Shown piece after piece: positions 51,195 through 60,031 of a stretch of 64,000 nucleotides of DNA (its first letter is position 1; every line of letters begins with the position of its first letter). The notes beneath the pieces are model-generated. The model ran no database searches, was not told where the DNA came from, and worked only from the letters and a program-made list of their open reading frames with translations. The stretch is taken from positions 1-64,000 of the forward strand of contig NZ_CANLRP010000018.1 of assembly GCF_947493425.1 (NCBI RefSeq), written 5' to 3'. The translations under genes and the position numbers were made by a program. Source of the DNA: an uncultured Microscilla sp. (lineage in GTDB: Bacteria; Bacteroidota; Bacteroidia; Cytophagales; Microscillaceae).

Positions 51195-52375
51195 AAGGTG
51201 ATGATATCAAAAAAGAAAACAAAAAAGATGGAAAGCCTGAAAAACTGACCCAGAAGGATAAAGCAGAGCATCGTAAAATGGCAAAAGAAATTGCCAAAAA
51301 ACTAGAAGAGCCTTTGACCAAAAAAACACCTTTTGAAGAAGCTTATAAATTAAAGAAGAAGGAAGCTAAAGCATTAGAAGACCAATATCAAAGAAAGCTG
51401 AAAAAGGGGATAAATATAGATATCAAGTTTAAAAATGCCTCAGTAGATAAAAAAGACGGTGACATTGATTTTGTCATCGTTATTGCGCCTAATAATACTT
51501 CTCAATCAGGCTCAGTAGATGTAGTTGCAAGATTGAATGAACAAGAGGTAGTAAAGGAGGTAAATGATGCCAGTGTAGACGCAGAAAGTAGTTTTCCATC
51601 TAGTGCCCTGCCTACTTGGGCGGCAACCTTTGCGGTGCCAGGAACTCCTATTAAGATTGAAAAGGGCAATAAAAAAGGAGAAGACCTTACCTTCAGAAAA
51701 ATACTAGGAAAAAAAGGCCTTAATGAATTTGAAAGAAAAGTCACCCTAGCGCTTACCAATACTGTCAATGAGCTAAATAGCGACTTCTTAAAAGATCAAG
51801 GGATAACTAAAACAGAGCTTAATAATCAAATTAAAAATGTAGCAGAAAAAGTAATGACATACCTGACAGACAAAAGTTTAATGTTCATTACTCCTACTGG
51901 TATACCCCGTGATGTATCACAGAAGAAAAAAGGTACTAAATACAACTTTGTAAAGGTAAATACACAGCTAAGAAAACTAGGTGCCAGTAAATCTAAGTCA
52001 TTGTATGCAAAAATAGTCGAAAACGGAGATGGTGTATTATATAGCATATTAAGAGATGCTCTTAAAGCTGAAGATATAGAATTTCAAGTTCACCATGCGC
52101 ACCCTATGTATTTAGGAGGAGAACACATAGTGGACAACTTATTGACATTATTTGGCTACGCAGGAAGACCCTTTGAACCTCATGGTATGCTACATGAACT
52201 CATTGATGAAATGGATATTAAGAAGTTTCTTAACACTAACTATCCAACAATGACATTGGATAATACATTATTAAGTAAGCACTTTGACAGCGAAAAACTA
52301 AAAATTCTTATTGGTACTCTTAAAACCGATGGGACTATTACCTATAAAGAAACAAACTTGAAGCTTAAGAAATAA
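50966..52375 (+). CDS. 5'-truncated toxin unit (donor cassette 2), HNH-like nuclease tip
   Basis: 469 residues from the first internal ATG; a TTG at 50927 overlaps the terminator. About 75 residues copy the core. A different tip follows: a Lys-rich linker, a middle region with VVARLNEQEVVKEV, and a C-terminal FQVHHAHPMYLGGEHIVDNLLTLFGY with a later PHGMLHELIDEMD. The His-His...His-x(n)-Asn arrangement is that of HNH/LHH-type nucleases used as toxin tips. It lies right behind a terminator without a promoter, so it is probably not expressed as it stands. The following gene, two bases on, is the presumed immunity gene. Confidence 0.7.
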   Translation: MGMLGEAAKFIENTLANFVPLLLDFMARMLRLGNVSARIKKILVKLRKPIDDLMEKIMAFIRKKLRKFSKKKPKKGEGDDIKKENKKDGKPEKLTQKDKAEHRKMAKEIAKKLEEPLTKKTPFEEAYKLKKKEAKALEDQYQRKLKKGINIDIKFKNASVDKKDGDIDFVIVIAPNNTSQSGSVDVVARLNEQEVVKEVNDASVDAESSFPSSALPTWAATFAVPGTPIKIEKGNKKGEDLTFRKILGKKGLNEFERKVTLALTNTVNELNSDFLKDQGITKTELNNQIKNVAEKVMTYLTDKSLMFITPTGIPRDVSQKKKGTKYNFVKVNTQLRKLGASKSKSLYAKIVENGDGVLYSILRDALKAEDIEFQVHHAHPMYLGGEHIVDNLLTLFGYAGRPFEPHGMLHELIDEMDIKKFLNTNYPTMTLDNTLLSKHFDSEKLKILIGTLKTDGTITYKETNLKLKK

Positions 52376-52376
52376 C

Positions 52377-53429
52377 ATGAACAATTGGCAACTGATAGCA
52401 AGTTCTGGCGAAGATTACAATGCTTTTGCATCTGTAATAATCGACAACAATATTTATATAAGAGGTTATGATAATATATATCAGCTCAATATAGAAGCTG
52501 GTGGAGTGATATGGAGTCATCTTTTCAAAAACCAAAAACCAATGGCAACCAACGCCCTAATAGGTAACAAGGAGGGGGTTTTCACTTATGAGGAGCATAA
52601 AAATAATAAAGAATATACTACTACCTTTTATTGGTTTTCACTTAGTGGAGAAGTTTTATGGAAAAAAACACTGCCCTATGTACCCTACAAAAACGCTATA
52701 TCCATAACCGCCAATAATACATTACTAATGAATGGAGTGTCTTATGGCGAGGACAGCATTGCCATTGTTGAGTTAGACATCAAAACAGGAGAAGTTGTAT
52801 TTCACCAAAACCACTCTAAGCTTCTAGAATTTACATTCTTTTATGAAAATAAAAGAGTGTTTCTGGGAAGTGATGGATGCTACTTATTTAAAAAAGAGGA
52901 ATCAGATAAACTTACTTTATTATCGGAAGATAGGATTACAGAAATTATTATCAATGCTAAAAATCACCTTTTTTATATTTCAGAAGCTGATGAAGTAGAC
53001 GAATATTATCTCAAACAACTTGATATCAGCTCTCAAAAACTAAAGATACTATATACTTTCGAAAACCCTGATACAAACCTTGGTCCTCTTATATCTAGTA
53101 ATCAAAAGTTTTTTTATTTGCCCGGAGGAATAGATGAAGGAGAAGGTTTACAAAAGATAAACTTAGAAACGTCTAAAGAAGTATGGTCAATAAATAATGA
53201 GGACTGGACTTTTTATAACATCATTAATTTACAAGACCATATAGTTGCAAGCATAAAAGATAAGACAAAACCAGGCAAAAGCTTTGTTATATATATCGAT
53301 AAATCCAGTGGTAAAGTATTGGGTAAAATTGATAGCATGGCAAACCCCTCAGATATTTATTCTTTGAATAATCAAAGCTTTTTAATAACAGGAACTTATG
53401 AAGTCCAACTCATAAGGCAAGCTTTATAG
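52377..53429 (+). CDS. Beta-propeller-like protein 1, candidate immunity protein
   Basis: 350 residues. Repeated short strands with Trp and Gly-rich turns (GGVIWSHLFKNQ, GEVLWKKTLP, SKEVWSINNEDW, SGKVLGKID) give the pattern of PQQ-type beta-propellers. No signal peptide, so cytoplasmic. It begins one base after the HNH-like toxin stop and has two paralogues at 53817 and 54877, each sharing GxxG(I/V)F(T/S)YEEHK. By position it should be the immunity protein of that toxin. I do not know a described immunity family of this kind. A terminator follows. Confidence 0.7.
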   Translation: MNNWQLIASSGEDYNAFASVIIDNNIYIRGYDNIYQLNIEAGGVIWSHLFKNQKPMATNALIGNKEGVFTYEEHKNNKEYTTTFYWFSLSGEVLWKKTLPYVPYKNAISITANNTLLMNGVSYGEDSIAIVELDIKTGEVVFHQNHSKLLEFTFFYENKRVFLGSDGCYLFKKEESDKLTLLSEDRITEIIINAKNHLFYISEADEVDEYYLKQLDISSQKLKILYTFENPDTNLGPLISSNQKFFYLPGGIDEGEGLQKINLETSKEVWSINNEDWTFYNIINLQDHIVASIKDKTKPGKSFVIYIDKSSGKVLGKIDSMANPSDIYSLNNQSFLITGTYEVQLIRQAL

Positions 53430-53432
53430 AAC

Positions 53433-53470
53433 ACAAAAAAAGCGTAAGCGAACCCTTACGCTTTTTTTGT
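53433..53470 (+). terminator. Cassette-end terminator 2
   Basis: ACAAAAAAAGCGTAAG and CTTACGCTTTTTTTGT are perfect complements around a six-base loop. Confidence 0.85.
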
Positions 53471-53812
53471 ACAGTTCATTCAATATTACAGTATTCGTTA
53501 AAAACAGCAAAAAATGAATGCCAAGTTCACCATGCACACCCTATGTATTTAGGAGGAGAACACGTAGTGGACAACTTATTGACATTATTTGGCTACGCAG
53601 GAAGGGCTTTTGAACCACATGGCATGTTGCATGAGTTTATTGATGAAATGGATATTACACGCTTCTTAGACACCACTCGCCCATCTGTTAAATTAGACAA
53701 TAAAGATTTAAGAAAACATTTCAATGACGATAAGTTGAAGATATTTATCGGAACATTAAAAACGGATGGATCAATTAAGTATAAAAAGACTACAATGAAC
53801 CTAAAAAAATAA
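53471..53812 (+). pseudogene. Toxin-tip fragment without start (HNH-like)
   Basis: Starting right after the terminator, an open frame without a start codon encodes SLKTAKNECQVHHAHPMYLGG and onwards to KKTTMNLKK. It is homologous to the last ~105 residues of the toxin at 50966-52375 (same HHAHPMYLGGEH, FEPHGMLHE and IGTLKTDG). The first ATG (53543) lies after the catalytic histidines. It is too short to act alone; it is either a decayed cassette or a recombination donor for the tip's last third. A propeller gene starts four bases after it. Confidence 0.75.
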
Positions 53813-53816
53813 ACAT

Positions 53817-54842
53817 ATGGCAGTTAATTGGGAGTTAGTCGCTGAGATAGGCAGAGAAACAGAAGTTTATGACTCAGAATATATTGATAATAATAGGTAC
53901 TTTAGAGAAATGTCTAGTATTATTCAGTGGAATGCTCAAGATACTAAGGTTACTTGGGAACATAAGTTTTCAGATGACAAAATGATGGGAGGTAAAAACC
54001 TTTTAGGCAATCATCAAGGGATTTTTACTTATGAAGAACATAAAAAAAATGCAAAACATTCTACTTTTTATTGGTTTACTCCCGATGGAGAAATAAAGTG
54101 GAAAATAACCTTACCCTTTAGCCCCTATGAAAAAGCTGTCTTTATGTTAAATGGTACCAGTATTTGGATGTATGGAGTGTTGCATAGTGAAGAATGTTGG
54201 GCTGCATTAGAGTTAGAAATTGACTCTGGCGAGGTAATTACTCTCAAACAAAATAAGGCCTTGACACAAGATGCAGCTTTATTAGATGAAGAGATATTTT
54301 TGGGAGGAAGAGATGGATTTTATTATACCAATCGAAATCATTCTTTTGAACTTCAACTTTTGACAAAAGGGTTTGTGGTAGCTGTTTTTAAAAACGCAGA
54401 AAAAATTTATTGCATCATTGCTGTTACAAAAGGTCAGTATAAACTTATTACCTGCGGCGATGACAAAAACTGTATTACCCTGGTAGATTTTTCTGCTTCA
54501 CGAAATCACTTAAGTCCTGTTGTTACCAGTGATCAAAAGTTTTTGTTAATTGCACCTAACCAAAAAGAAGGCATTCAAAAAATCAATATTGCCACCTCAG
54601 AGGTAGTTTGGCAAACGGGAAAAGGCGTTTGGACTTGTAACCATATGCATGAAATTGGAGATTTAATTATAGCCAAGGTAGAAGAAGGTGATGATGATTT
54701 GATATTAACTATTGACAAAAATACCGGAAAAGTACTTGGTAAAATAGAAAGCCAAGAGTTTCCTTCAAGTGTATTTCCAGCAGAAGCTAATCACGTAATC
54801 ATTTCAGGAATGGATGGTGCGCAACTAGTAAAAGTTTCCTGA
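53817..54842 (+). CDS. Beta-propeller-like protein 2, candidate immunity protein
   Basis: 341 residues, paralogue of 52377 and 54877: VNWELVAEIG start, NLLGNHQGIFTYEEHKKN, FYWFTPDGEIKWKITLPFSPYEKAV, EVVWQTGKGVW and TGKVLGKIESQEFPSSVF. Cytoplasmic. It follows the orphan HNH-like toxin tip, keeping the tip-then-propeller order of the complete pair, so it probably binds that tip variant. Confidence 0.68.
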   Translation: MAVNWELVAEIGRETEVYDSEYIDNNRYFREMSSIIQWNAQDTKVTWEHKFSDDKMMGGKNLLGNHQGIFTYEEHKKNAKHSTFYWFTPDGEIKWKITLPFSPYEKAVFMLNGTSIWMYGVLHSEECWAALELEIDSGEVITLKQNKALTQDAALLDEEIFLGGRDGFYYTNRNHSFELQLLTKGFVVAVFKNAEKIYCIIAVTKGQYKLITCGDDKNCITLVDFSASRNHLSPVVTSDQKFLLIAPNQKEGIQKINIATSEVVWQTGKGVWTCNHMHEIGDLIIAKVEEGDDDLILTIDKNTGKVLGKIESQEFPSSVFPAEANHVIISGMDGAQLVKVS

Positions 54843-54876
54843 CTCATGTAAGCAAGAAATATTTTTACAATAACAA

Positions 54877-55905
54877 ATGGTTAACTGGGAAATAAGCACA
54901 AATTCGGCAACAGATGATGATGCATTTGATATGGTATATATACATCATCAAGTCTATTTTAGAGGAACTAATACCTTATTTGCCTGGGATAAAGGGAATG
55001 GAAATATTTTATGGAAATATACTTTTCAGGATCAAAAGGCGATGGCGGGCAAAAGAGTACTCGGAAATGAGCAAGGGTTGTTTTCTTATGAAGAACATAA
55101 AAGCAACTTAAACTACACCACCTTTTATCATTTTTCTTTTACAGGAAAAGTCAAGTGGCAAAAAACCTTGCATTTTAGCCCCTACCAAAAAACTGTACTG
55201 CTTATAGGAGATAAACTATTTTTACAAGGCATTTTACACGAAGAAAATACTTGGGCTACCATTCAACTCGATGTAAACACAGGAGATGTGCTTACCTTAA
55301 ATACACGTGAATTTCTTGCTGACCAAGGCTTCAATTATAATAATGATATTTACTTAGGGGGACGGGATGGTCTTTTCAAAATGGATAGCAATAATCCAAC
55401 TAATATCACAAAACTATCTGGTGATTTTATTACTGAAATGTTTACCGATCAAGCGTCTAACATATATTATATTGCCCAAGCTAATGAAGCAAATAAATAC
55501 AAACTAGTTATCATAAGCCACGCTCAGGATGCACCTAAAGAAGTATATACTTTTCAGGCTTCCGATACAGGTTTAGATCCTCTCGTTGCTAATGAAGCTC
55601 AGAGTTTGTATATCTCCACAGACATAGATGAAGGACTAAAGAAAGTTGACTTGACCACCTCAGAGATACTTTGGAAATATAAAGAAGAAGGTTACACTAT
55701 TTATAAAATGTACGCTCTAAACGGCTACATAATGGCTCAGGCAGAAGACAGTGAAAGTGAGTGTGCATTAATTTTCAATGAAAATAACGGGCAAGTAGAA
55801 GCGAAGATAAAAAGTCAAGAGTATCCTTCGGGTATATTTCCACTTACCGACAGTGAAATAATTGTTACAGGAATGGACGGCACACAACTTATCACAATTT
55901 CCTAA
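54877..55905 (+). CDS. Beta-propeller-like protein 3, candidate immunity protein
   Basis: 342 residues, closest to the protein at 53817: VNWEISTNSATDDD, RVLGNEQGLFSYEEHKSN, GKVKWQKTLHFSPYQKTV, SEILWKYKEEGY and NGQVEAKIKSQEYPSGIF. It has no toxin tip of its own directly before it, so it may be an extra immunity gene kept after loss of its toxin. It ends 16 bases before the third copy of the cassette terminator. Confidence 0.68.
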   Translation: MVNWEISTNSATDDDAFDMVYIHHQVYFRGTNTLFAWDKGNGNILWKYTFQDQKAMAGKRVLGNEQGLFSYEEHKSNLNYTTFYHFSFTGKVKWQKTLHFSPYQKTVLLIGDKLFLQGILHEENTWATIQLDVNTGDVLTLNTREFLADQGFNYNNDIYLGGRDGLFKMDSNNPTNITKLSGDFITEMFTDQASNIYYIAQANEANKYKLVIISHAQDAPKEVYTFQASDTGLDPLVANEAQSLYISTDIDEGLKKVDLTTSEILWKYKEEGYTIYKMYALNGYIMAQAEDSESECALIFNENNGQVEAKIKSQEYPSGIFPLTDSEIIVTGMDGTQLITIS

Positions 55906-55920
55906 GTTTTATTGCCCAGC

Positions 55921-55955
55921 AAAAAAGCGTAAGCCAACCCTTACGCTTTTTTTGT
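55921..55955 (+). terminator. Cassette-end terminator 3
   Basis: AAAAAAGCGTAAG and CTTACGCTTTTTT around a seven-base loop; almost identical to the one at 53433-53470. A degenerate copy lacking the left arm (CCCTCACGCTTTTTT) follows the gene at 56129-56815. Confidence 0.8.
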
Positions 55956-55966
55956 GTCTAAATATC

Positions 55967-56104
55967 GCTCATCAACAACTGGGAACGCATTGTGCAGATT
56001 ATCCAAAACATTGTATCGTCGGTGGGCAAAATAGCCATGGGCATGCTGGGTGAAGCCGCCAAGTTTATTGAAAACACTTTCGTTGAACTGATTGACCAAA
56101 ACTG
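55967..56104 (+). pseudogene. Core remnant (copy 3) without toxin tip
   Basis: 55967-56077 copies 111 bases of the toxin core (LINNWERIVQIIQ...AAKFIENT). It then runs into unrelated codons (FVELIDQN) and a stop at 56104. No tip remains. It starts directly after a cassette terminator, like copy 2. Confidence 0.8.
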
Positions 56105-56128
56105 AGCGTTTGACATCACAACAGCAAA

Positions 56129-56815
56129 ATGAATTATACTTCAGACCTAGAGAAAATAAAGCAAGAAATAGACAGACACCCTTTGCTGGAAGTAGTAACT
56201 TATGAAGTTGCCCTTCCCACAAGTAAAGAACAAATAAAATCAATAGAGCAAAAATATAATATTGTACTTGATCAGGGTTTAAAAGATTTTTATGAACAGG
56301 CTAATGGATGTTGCTTACATTGGCAATTAATAGAATTATCGGAGGATGAATATGATGCTAAAGTATATGACAAATTTGGAGATTATGAACCTGATTTAGA
56401 AAATGATGAGGAAAACCCTTTTGCTCAAATAAAAATCAATTCACTTGAAGACTGTTTTTTAAAAGACAGCTTTGGTTATGATGACTCTCACGATTATATT
56501 TTTCAGTTCAAGGGCAATGAATACATTGAGCATGAGTTTTCAAAAAAACTAAAAATATTAGATGAATACAGCACCTTTTCTTCTATTGCTTATCTATGTG
56601 ATGCAGCATTTGAATCTGCACCACTGGTAATGTTATCAAGTCATTATTCCAACTGGTGGAACTCACACCTCACTGATTTTACTACTTACTGGAAAATCTT
56701 AATGCAGTCCAGAGGAATTACTGAAGTCAGAAGTGATGTTCCAGGAGCCACTGATGGGCATGCACTTCCCCCTCTGAAAGATTTTAAACCAGCAAAGATT
56801 CAACTATTTGACTAA
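56129..56815 (+). CDS. SUKH/SMI1-like orphan immunity protein
   Basis: 228 residues. SUKH pattern: LPTSKEQIKSIEQKYNIVLDQGLKDFYEQANGCCLHWQL, INSLEDCFL and a C-terminal ISTYWKIL-like helix. It is more distant from the three SUKH proteins upstream and shares the classic SMI1 EQ..Y...L...L..FY..ANG motif. It follows a core remnant whose toxin tip has been lost, so it is an orphan immunity gene, which could still protect against toxins of related strains. Confidence 0.75.
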   Translation: MNYTSDLEKIKQEIDRHPLLEVVTYEVALPTSKEQIKSIEQKYNIVLDQGLKDFYEQANGCCLHWQLIELSEDEYDAKVYDKFGDYEPDLENDEENPFAQIKINSLEDCFLKDSFGYDDSHDYIFQFKGNEYIEHEFSKKLKILDEYSTFSSIAYLCDAAFESAPLVMLSSHYSNWWNSHLTDFTTYWKILMQSRGITEVRSDVPGATDGHALPPLKDFKPAKIQLFD

Positions 56816-56845
56816 TCCTGGAGCCAACCCTCACGCTTTTTTCTG

Positions 56846-57243
56846 TGCTGTTTACTTGAGTAATATCAACGAAAAATCAGGCAAATACTGGCAAAGGTTT
56901 GTGGCCTTATACCAAAAACACAGAAAATACCTACCTTTGAAGCTATCTATAAACACCTCATTATCAACACTCTTACCAAGAAAGTAGGCAATAAGTAGAT
57001 ACCCGGTAGATAAATGGTAGATACTGATGACTGGCATTATTACTTTCTTAGGGATAGTTTTCGCTGAGCAAAACAGAGATACGGCTTTTGAACAAACCAT
57101 TGATGTTTGAAATATTTTTAAATCGCTGCTCCCAATAAAAAACAAAACTTAAAGGCATACTGTATGACTAATGGTATTGGAAGCATAGTACTCAGGTCAT
57201 TCAAATTGATCACAGGCCTCATTCATCAAAATATTACTAACCA
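56846..57243. other. Intergenic region without gene
   Basis: About 400 bases. It contains a phrase (about 56975-57005, CAAGAAAGTAGGCAATAAG...) loosely repeated at about 60185-60215 upstream of the DUF4157 gene. No promoter with correct spacing found. Confidence 0.35.
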
Positions 57244-59289
57244 ATGACCAACTATAGGTATTTTTCTGTCGGGTTATTTATCATAGGCTGGCTTTTTATG
57301 GCAAGCCCCAAACTAATAGCACAAGCTACCCAAGCATCGCCATACATTGAAAAGGAGTACAACAAGACCCCAAAAGCTGAAATAGGTTTTAAGTTACGCC
57401 AGTCGGAAGTACTCTTGAATAACTCCCCTCAAAATAGCAGAAAGATAGCGTTGGAGGCATTGTATTTAGCCTCTCAAAAAAAATACAGGCAAGAAGAAGC
57501 CAAGGCACACGAACTTATAGGGCAGGCATACATGGCACAGGCAGTACATGAACAGGCACTCGAACATTTTCTGAAAGGACTGGATATTTTACAGAAAATA
57601 GAAGATTGGAAAAGGGTAGCTCATATTCTCAACCATATTGCAGTGTTGTACCGACGACAACGCCGCTATGATGAAACTATTAATTACTCGAAGCAGGCAC
57701 TAAGACTGGCCAAAAAATTTGATCACTACTCTGAAATTGCCCTGGCACATATTAACCTTGGTGGGGCTTATTATTTCAAAAAAAACTACCAAAAATCCAT
57801 CGAGTATATCCAAAGTTCAATAGATATACGGGAAAAATTTGATGAAAAAACTGGCTTGATCAACTCTTATAACAATATGGGATTGGTGATGCGCAAACTA
57901 AAAAAATACCAGGAAGCTTTGAGGTGGTACGCTATGTCGTTGAAGGTAAACAGTGGTGAAAGTGGAGTAAAACACATGAGGTCAGCCACGCTTGACAACA
58001 TAGGTGATGTGATGACAGACCAGGAAAAATACAAAGAAGCACATGAGTATTATAATGAAGCTTTAAAAATAGCCCACGAGTCGGGGGTTAGCTTGAGGAT
58101 GATGGAGGCCCACCAAAGTTTGTATGAATTGACCACCAAAGAACAAAACTTCAAGGCAGCTCTTTACCACTACCGTCAATATGTATTGTTGAAAGATAGT
58201 TTTATGAATACCAGTATGGGTGTCAAAATGAACAATTTACAGCAAAAACGTAAGATAGAAGTTTCCAAAAAAGAAAAAGAGTTGCTCGAAAAAGATATTA
58301 AACTAAAAAAGTCTACCATTTATCGGCAAAAAATACTCACTGCAAGTGCTACAGTTGGTCTGATGCTTATGTTAATTCTTGCATTTGTCATGCATAGAAG
58401 CAGGCGTTTTTTACAAGCCCAAAAAGCAGAAATTGACCGTCAAAATCAAGCCTTACTATTTACTCAGGAAGAAATTCTAAGTCAGCAGGAAGTAATTACT
58501 GCATCCAACGAACAGCTCACTCTACAAAACTCCAAAATTATGTCGAGCATTCGTTATGCTCAAACCATTCAGGAAGCCATCTTGCCCTTTTCTTCTCGTT
58601 TGAAAAAGGTGCTGGGAGAGTATTTTGTATTGTACAAACCCAAAGATGTAGTGTCAGGAGATTTTTATTGGCTAAGCAAGTTAGATCGCTACAAGTTCAT
58701 TGCAGTGGTAGATTGTACTGGTCATGGGGTGCCAGGTGCCTTTATGTCACTCATTGGATTTTCGTTGCTCAACGAAATTATCAATGAAAAACATCACACT
58801 GACCCAAGTGTAATACTGAGACAACTTCACGAAGGTGTTTTCTTTGCTCTAAAGCAAGAGCAGTCAATTAATCGAGATGGCATGGATTTGTGCATGTGTC
58901 GTATAGAGGAGCAGGAAGAAGACAATTTAAAGGTAGTATTTGCGGGAGCCAAACGTCCCTTATATTATGTATCGAACAATCAACTGCACACCCTAAAAGG
59001 AGATAGAGTGAGTCTGGGAGGCAGACCAATTAAAACATCAAAACAGTTTACCAACCACACACTTTGTATGAAAAAAGGCGACTTGCTGTATTTAACTACT
59101 GATGGTTATGTAGACACCCCCAACCCTCAACGGCAAAGCTTCAAACAACACCGCTTACTCCAACTCCTTGATGATTGCAAACATATACCAATCCATCAAC
59201 AAAAGCATATTTTTGAAAATGTTCTCAATAATTATCAACTAGATGCTGAGCAAAGAGACGACATTACCATTATAGGGGTAAAGCTATGA
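57244..59289 (+). CDS. TPR-repeat SpoIIE-type serine phosphatase
   Basis: 681 residues. Signal peptide (FIIGWLFMASPKLIAQ), five or more tetratricopeptide repeats (about 75-330), a membrane helix (ILTASATVGLMLMLILAFVMH) and a coiled coil. A C-terminal PP2C/SpoIIE domain (about 440-681) follows with metal-site motifs VSGDFYWL, VAVVDCTGHGVPGAFMSLIG, LTTDGYVD and RDDITIIGVKL. It would dephosphorylate a cytoplasmic target such as an anti-sigma antagonist in response to a periplasmic signal. The domain plan parallels the TPR kinase at 7668. Its stop overlaps the next start. Confidence 0.9.
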   Translation: MTNYRYFSVGLFIIGWLFMASPKLIAQATQASPYIEKEYNKTPKAEIGFKLRQSEVLLNNSPQNSRKIALEALYLASQKKYRQEEAKAHELIGQAYMAQAVHEQALEHFLKGLDILQKIEDWKRVAHILNHIAVLYRRQRRYDETINYSKQALRLAKKFDHYSEIALAHINLGGAYYFKKNYQKSIEYIQSSIDIREKFDEKTGLINSYNNMGLVMRKLKKYQEALRWYAMSLKVNSGESGVKHMRSATLDNIGDVMTDQEKYKEAHEYYNEALKIAHESGVSLRMMEAHQSLYELTTKEQNFKAALYHYRQYVLLKDSFMNTSMGVKMNNLQQKRKIEVSKKEKELLEKDIKLKKSTIYRQKILTASATVGLMLMLILAFVMHRSRRFLQAQKAEIDRQNQALLFTQEEILSQQEVITASNEQLTLQNSKIMSSIRYAQTIQEAILPFSSRLKKVLGEYFVLYKPKDVVSGDFYWLSKLDRYKFIAVVDCTGHGVPGAFMSLIGFSLLNEIINEKHHTDPSVILRQLHEGVFFALKQEQSINRDGMDLCMCRIEEQEEDNLKVVFAGAKRPLYYVSNNQLHTLKGDRVSLGGRPIKTSKQFTNHTLCMKKGDLLYLTTDGYVDTPNPQRQSFKQHRLLQLLDDCKHIPIHQQKHIFENVLNNYQLDAEQRDDITIIGVKL

Positions 59290-59966
59290 TGGTTGCCATT
59301 TTTCTAAACTTTCACTACCACACTTTGAAAACAGATACACAACGAATATACGACTTTTATCAACACTATACGCAAGTACATGGTACTAGCACAGGGTGGT
59401 CGAGCCTGGACTATGCACTACGTTTGTATGACTTATCGTCTTCTTGTCCCCATCAACCATGGACTGAGCTTACCAGCATACTTGATATAGGTTCAGGGGA
59501 AGGGCACTTCAAAGATTTTTTGCGTACAAAACATCAGTTTAAGGGACATTATACAGGCATTGAAGTAGTACCTGAGTTTCATACAACTGCCCTGGCAAAG
59601 TATGGAGATGATGCACAAACCACTTTTATCGATGGCGAGTTTCTAACGCACGATTTTGACACAAACAAGTTTGACTGGGTATTTTCATTGGGAAGTTTAA
59701 GCGTGCTTCAACCAAATCAAGCAAAATATGACGAGTTTTTTTGTAAAAAAATGAGGGCACTTGCACGTTATGGTACTACGATTTACCTGAATGACGCTAC
59801 CTTGACTTGTGCCCTATCTTTGCAAAATGTAAAGCACCTTGCTACCCACAATATAGATGATTTTGTACACATGCTGAGACAAAATTTTTCACCGGCTGTC
59901 ATAGAGATTCATCGATTGTTACCTGTTGCACCACAAGGAGTAATTATTCACGTCAGATTTTTATGA
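59286..59966 (+). CDS. Class I SAM-dependent methyltransferase
   Basis: 226 residues. Motif I ILDIGSGEGHFKDFL at about residue 62, acidic strand-2 end in TGIEVVPEF, FIDGEFLTHDF and WVFSLGSLSVL as motif IV. The N-terminal RIYDFYQHYTQVHG is common to small methyltransferases. Its ATG overlaps the stop of the phosphatase gene (ATGA), so the two are coupled. Substrate unknown. A terminator lies 43 bases after its stop. Confidence 0.8.
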   Translation: MMVAIFLNFHYHTLKTDTQRIYDFYQHYTQVHGTSTGWSSLDYALRLYDLSSSCPHQPWTELTSILDIGSGEGHFKDFLRTKHQFKGHYTGIEVVPEFHTTALAKYGDDAQTTFIDGEFLTHDFDTNKFDWVFSLGSLSVLQPNQAKYDEFFCKKMRALARYGTTIYLNDATLTCALSLQNVKHLATHNIDDFVHMLRQNFSPAVIEIHRLLPVAPQGVIIHVRFL

Positions 59967-60009
59967 TAAACCACGATTAAGCCTGTTTTTTTCGCCAAGG
60001 TTAAAGGTT

Positions 60010-60031
60010 AAAATGGCCTTGGCCATTTTTT
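60010..60031 (+). terminator. Intrinsic terminator after the phosphatase-methyltransferase operon
   Basis: AAAATGGCC (60010-60018) and GGCCATTTT (60021-60029) with trailing T. The remaining 60032-60352 shows no gene. Confidence 0.7.
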
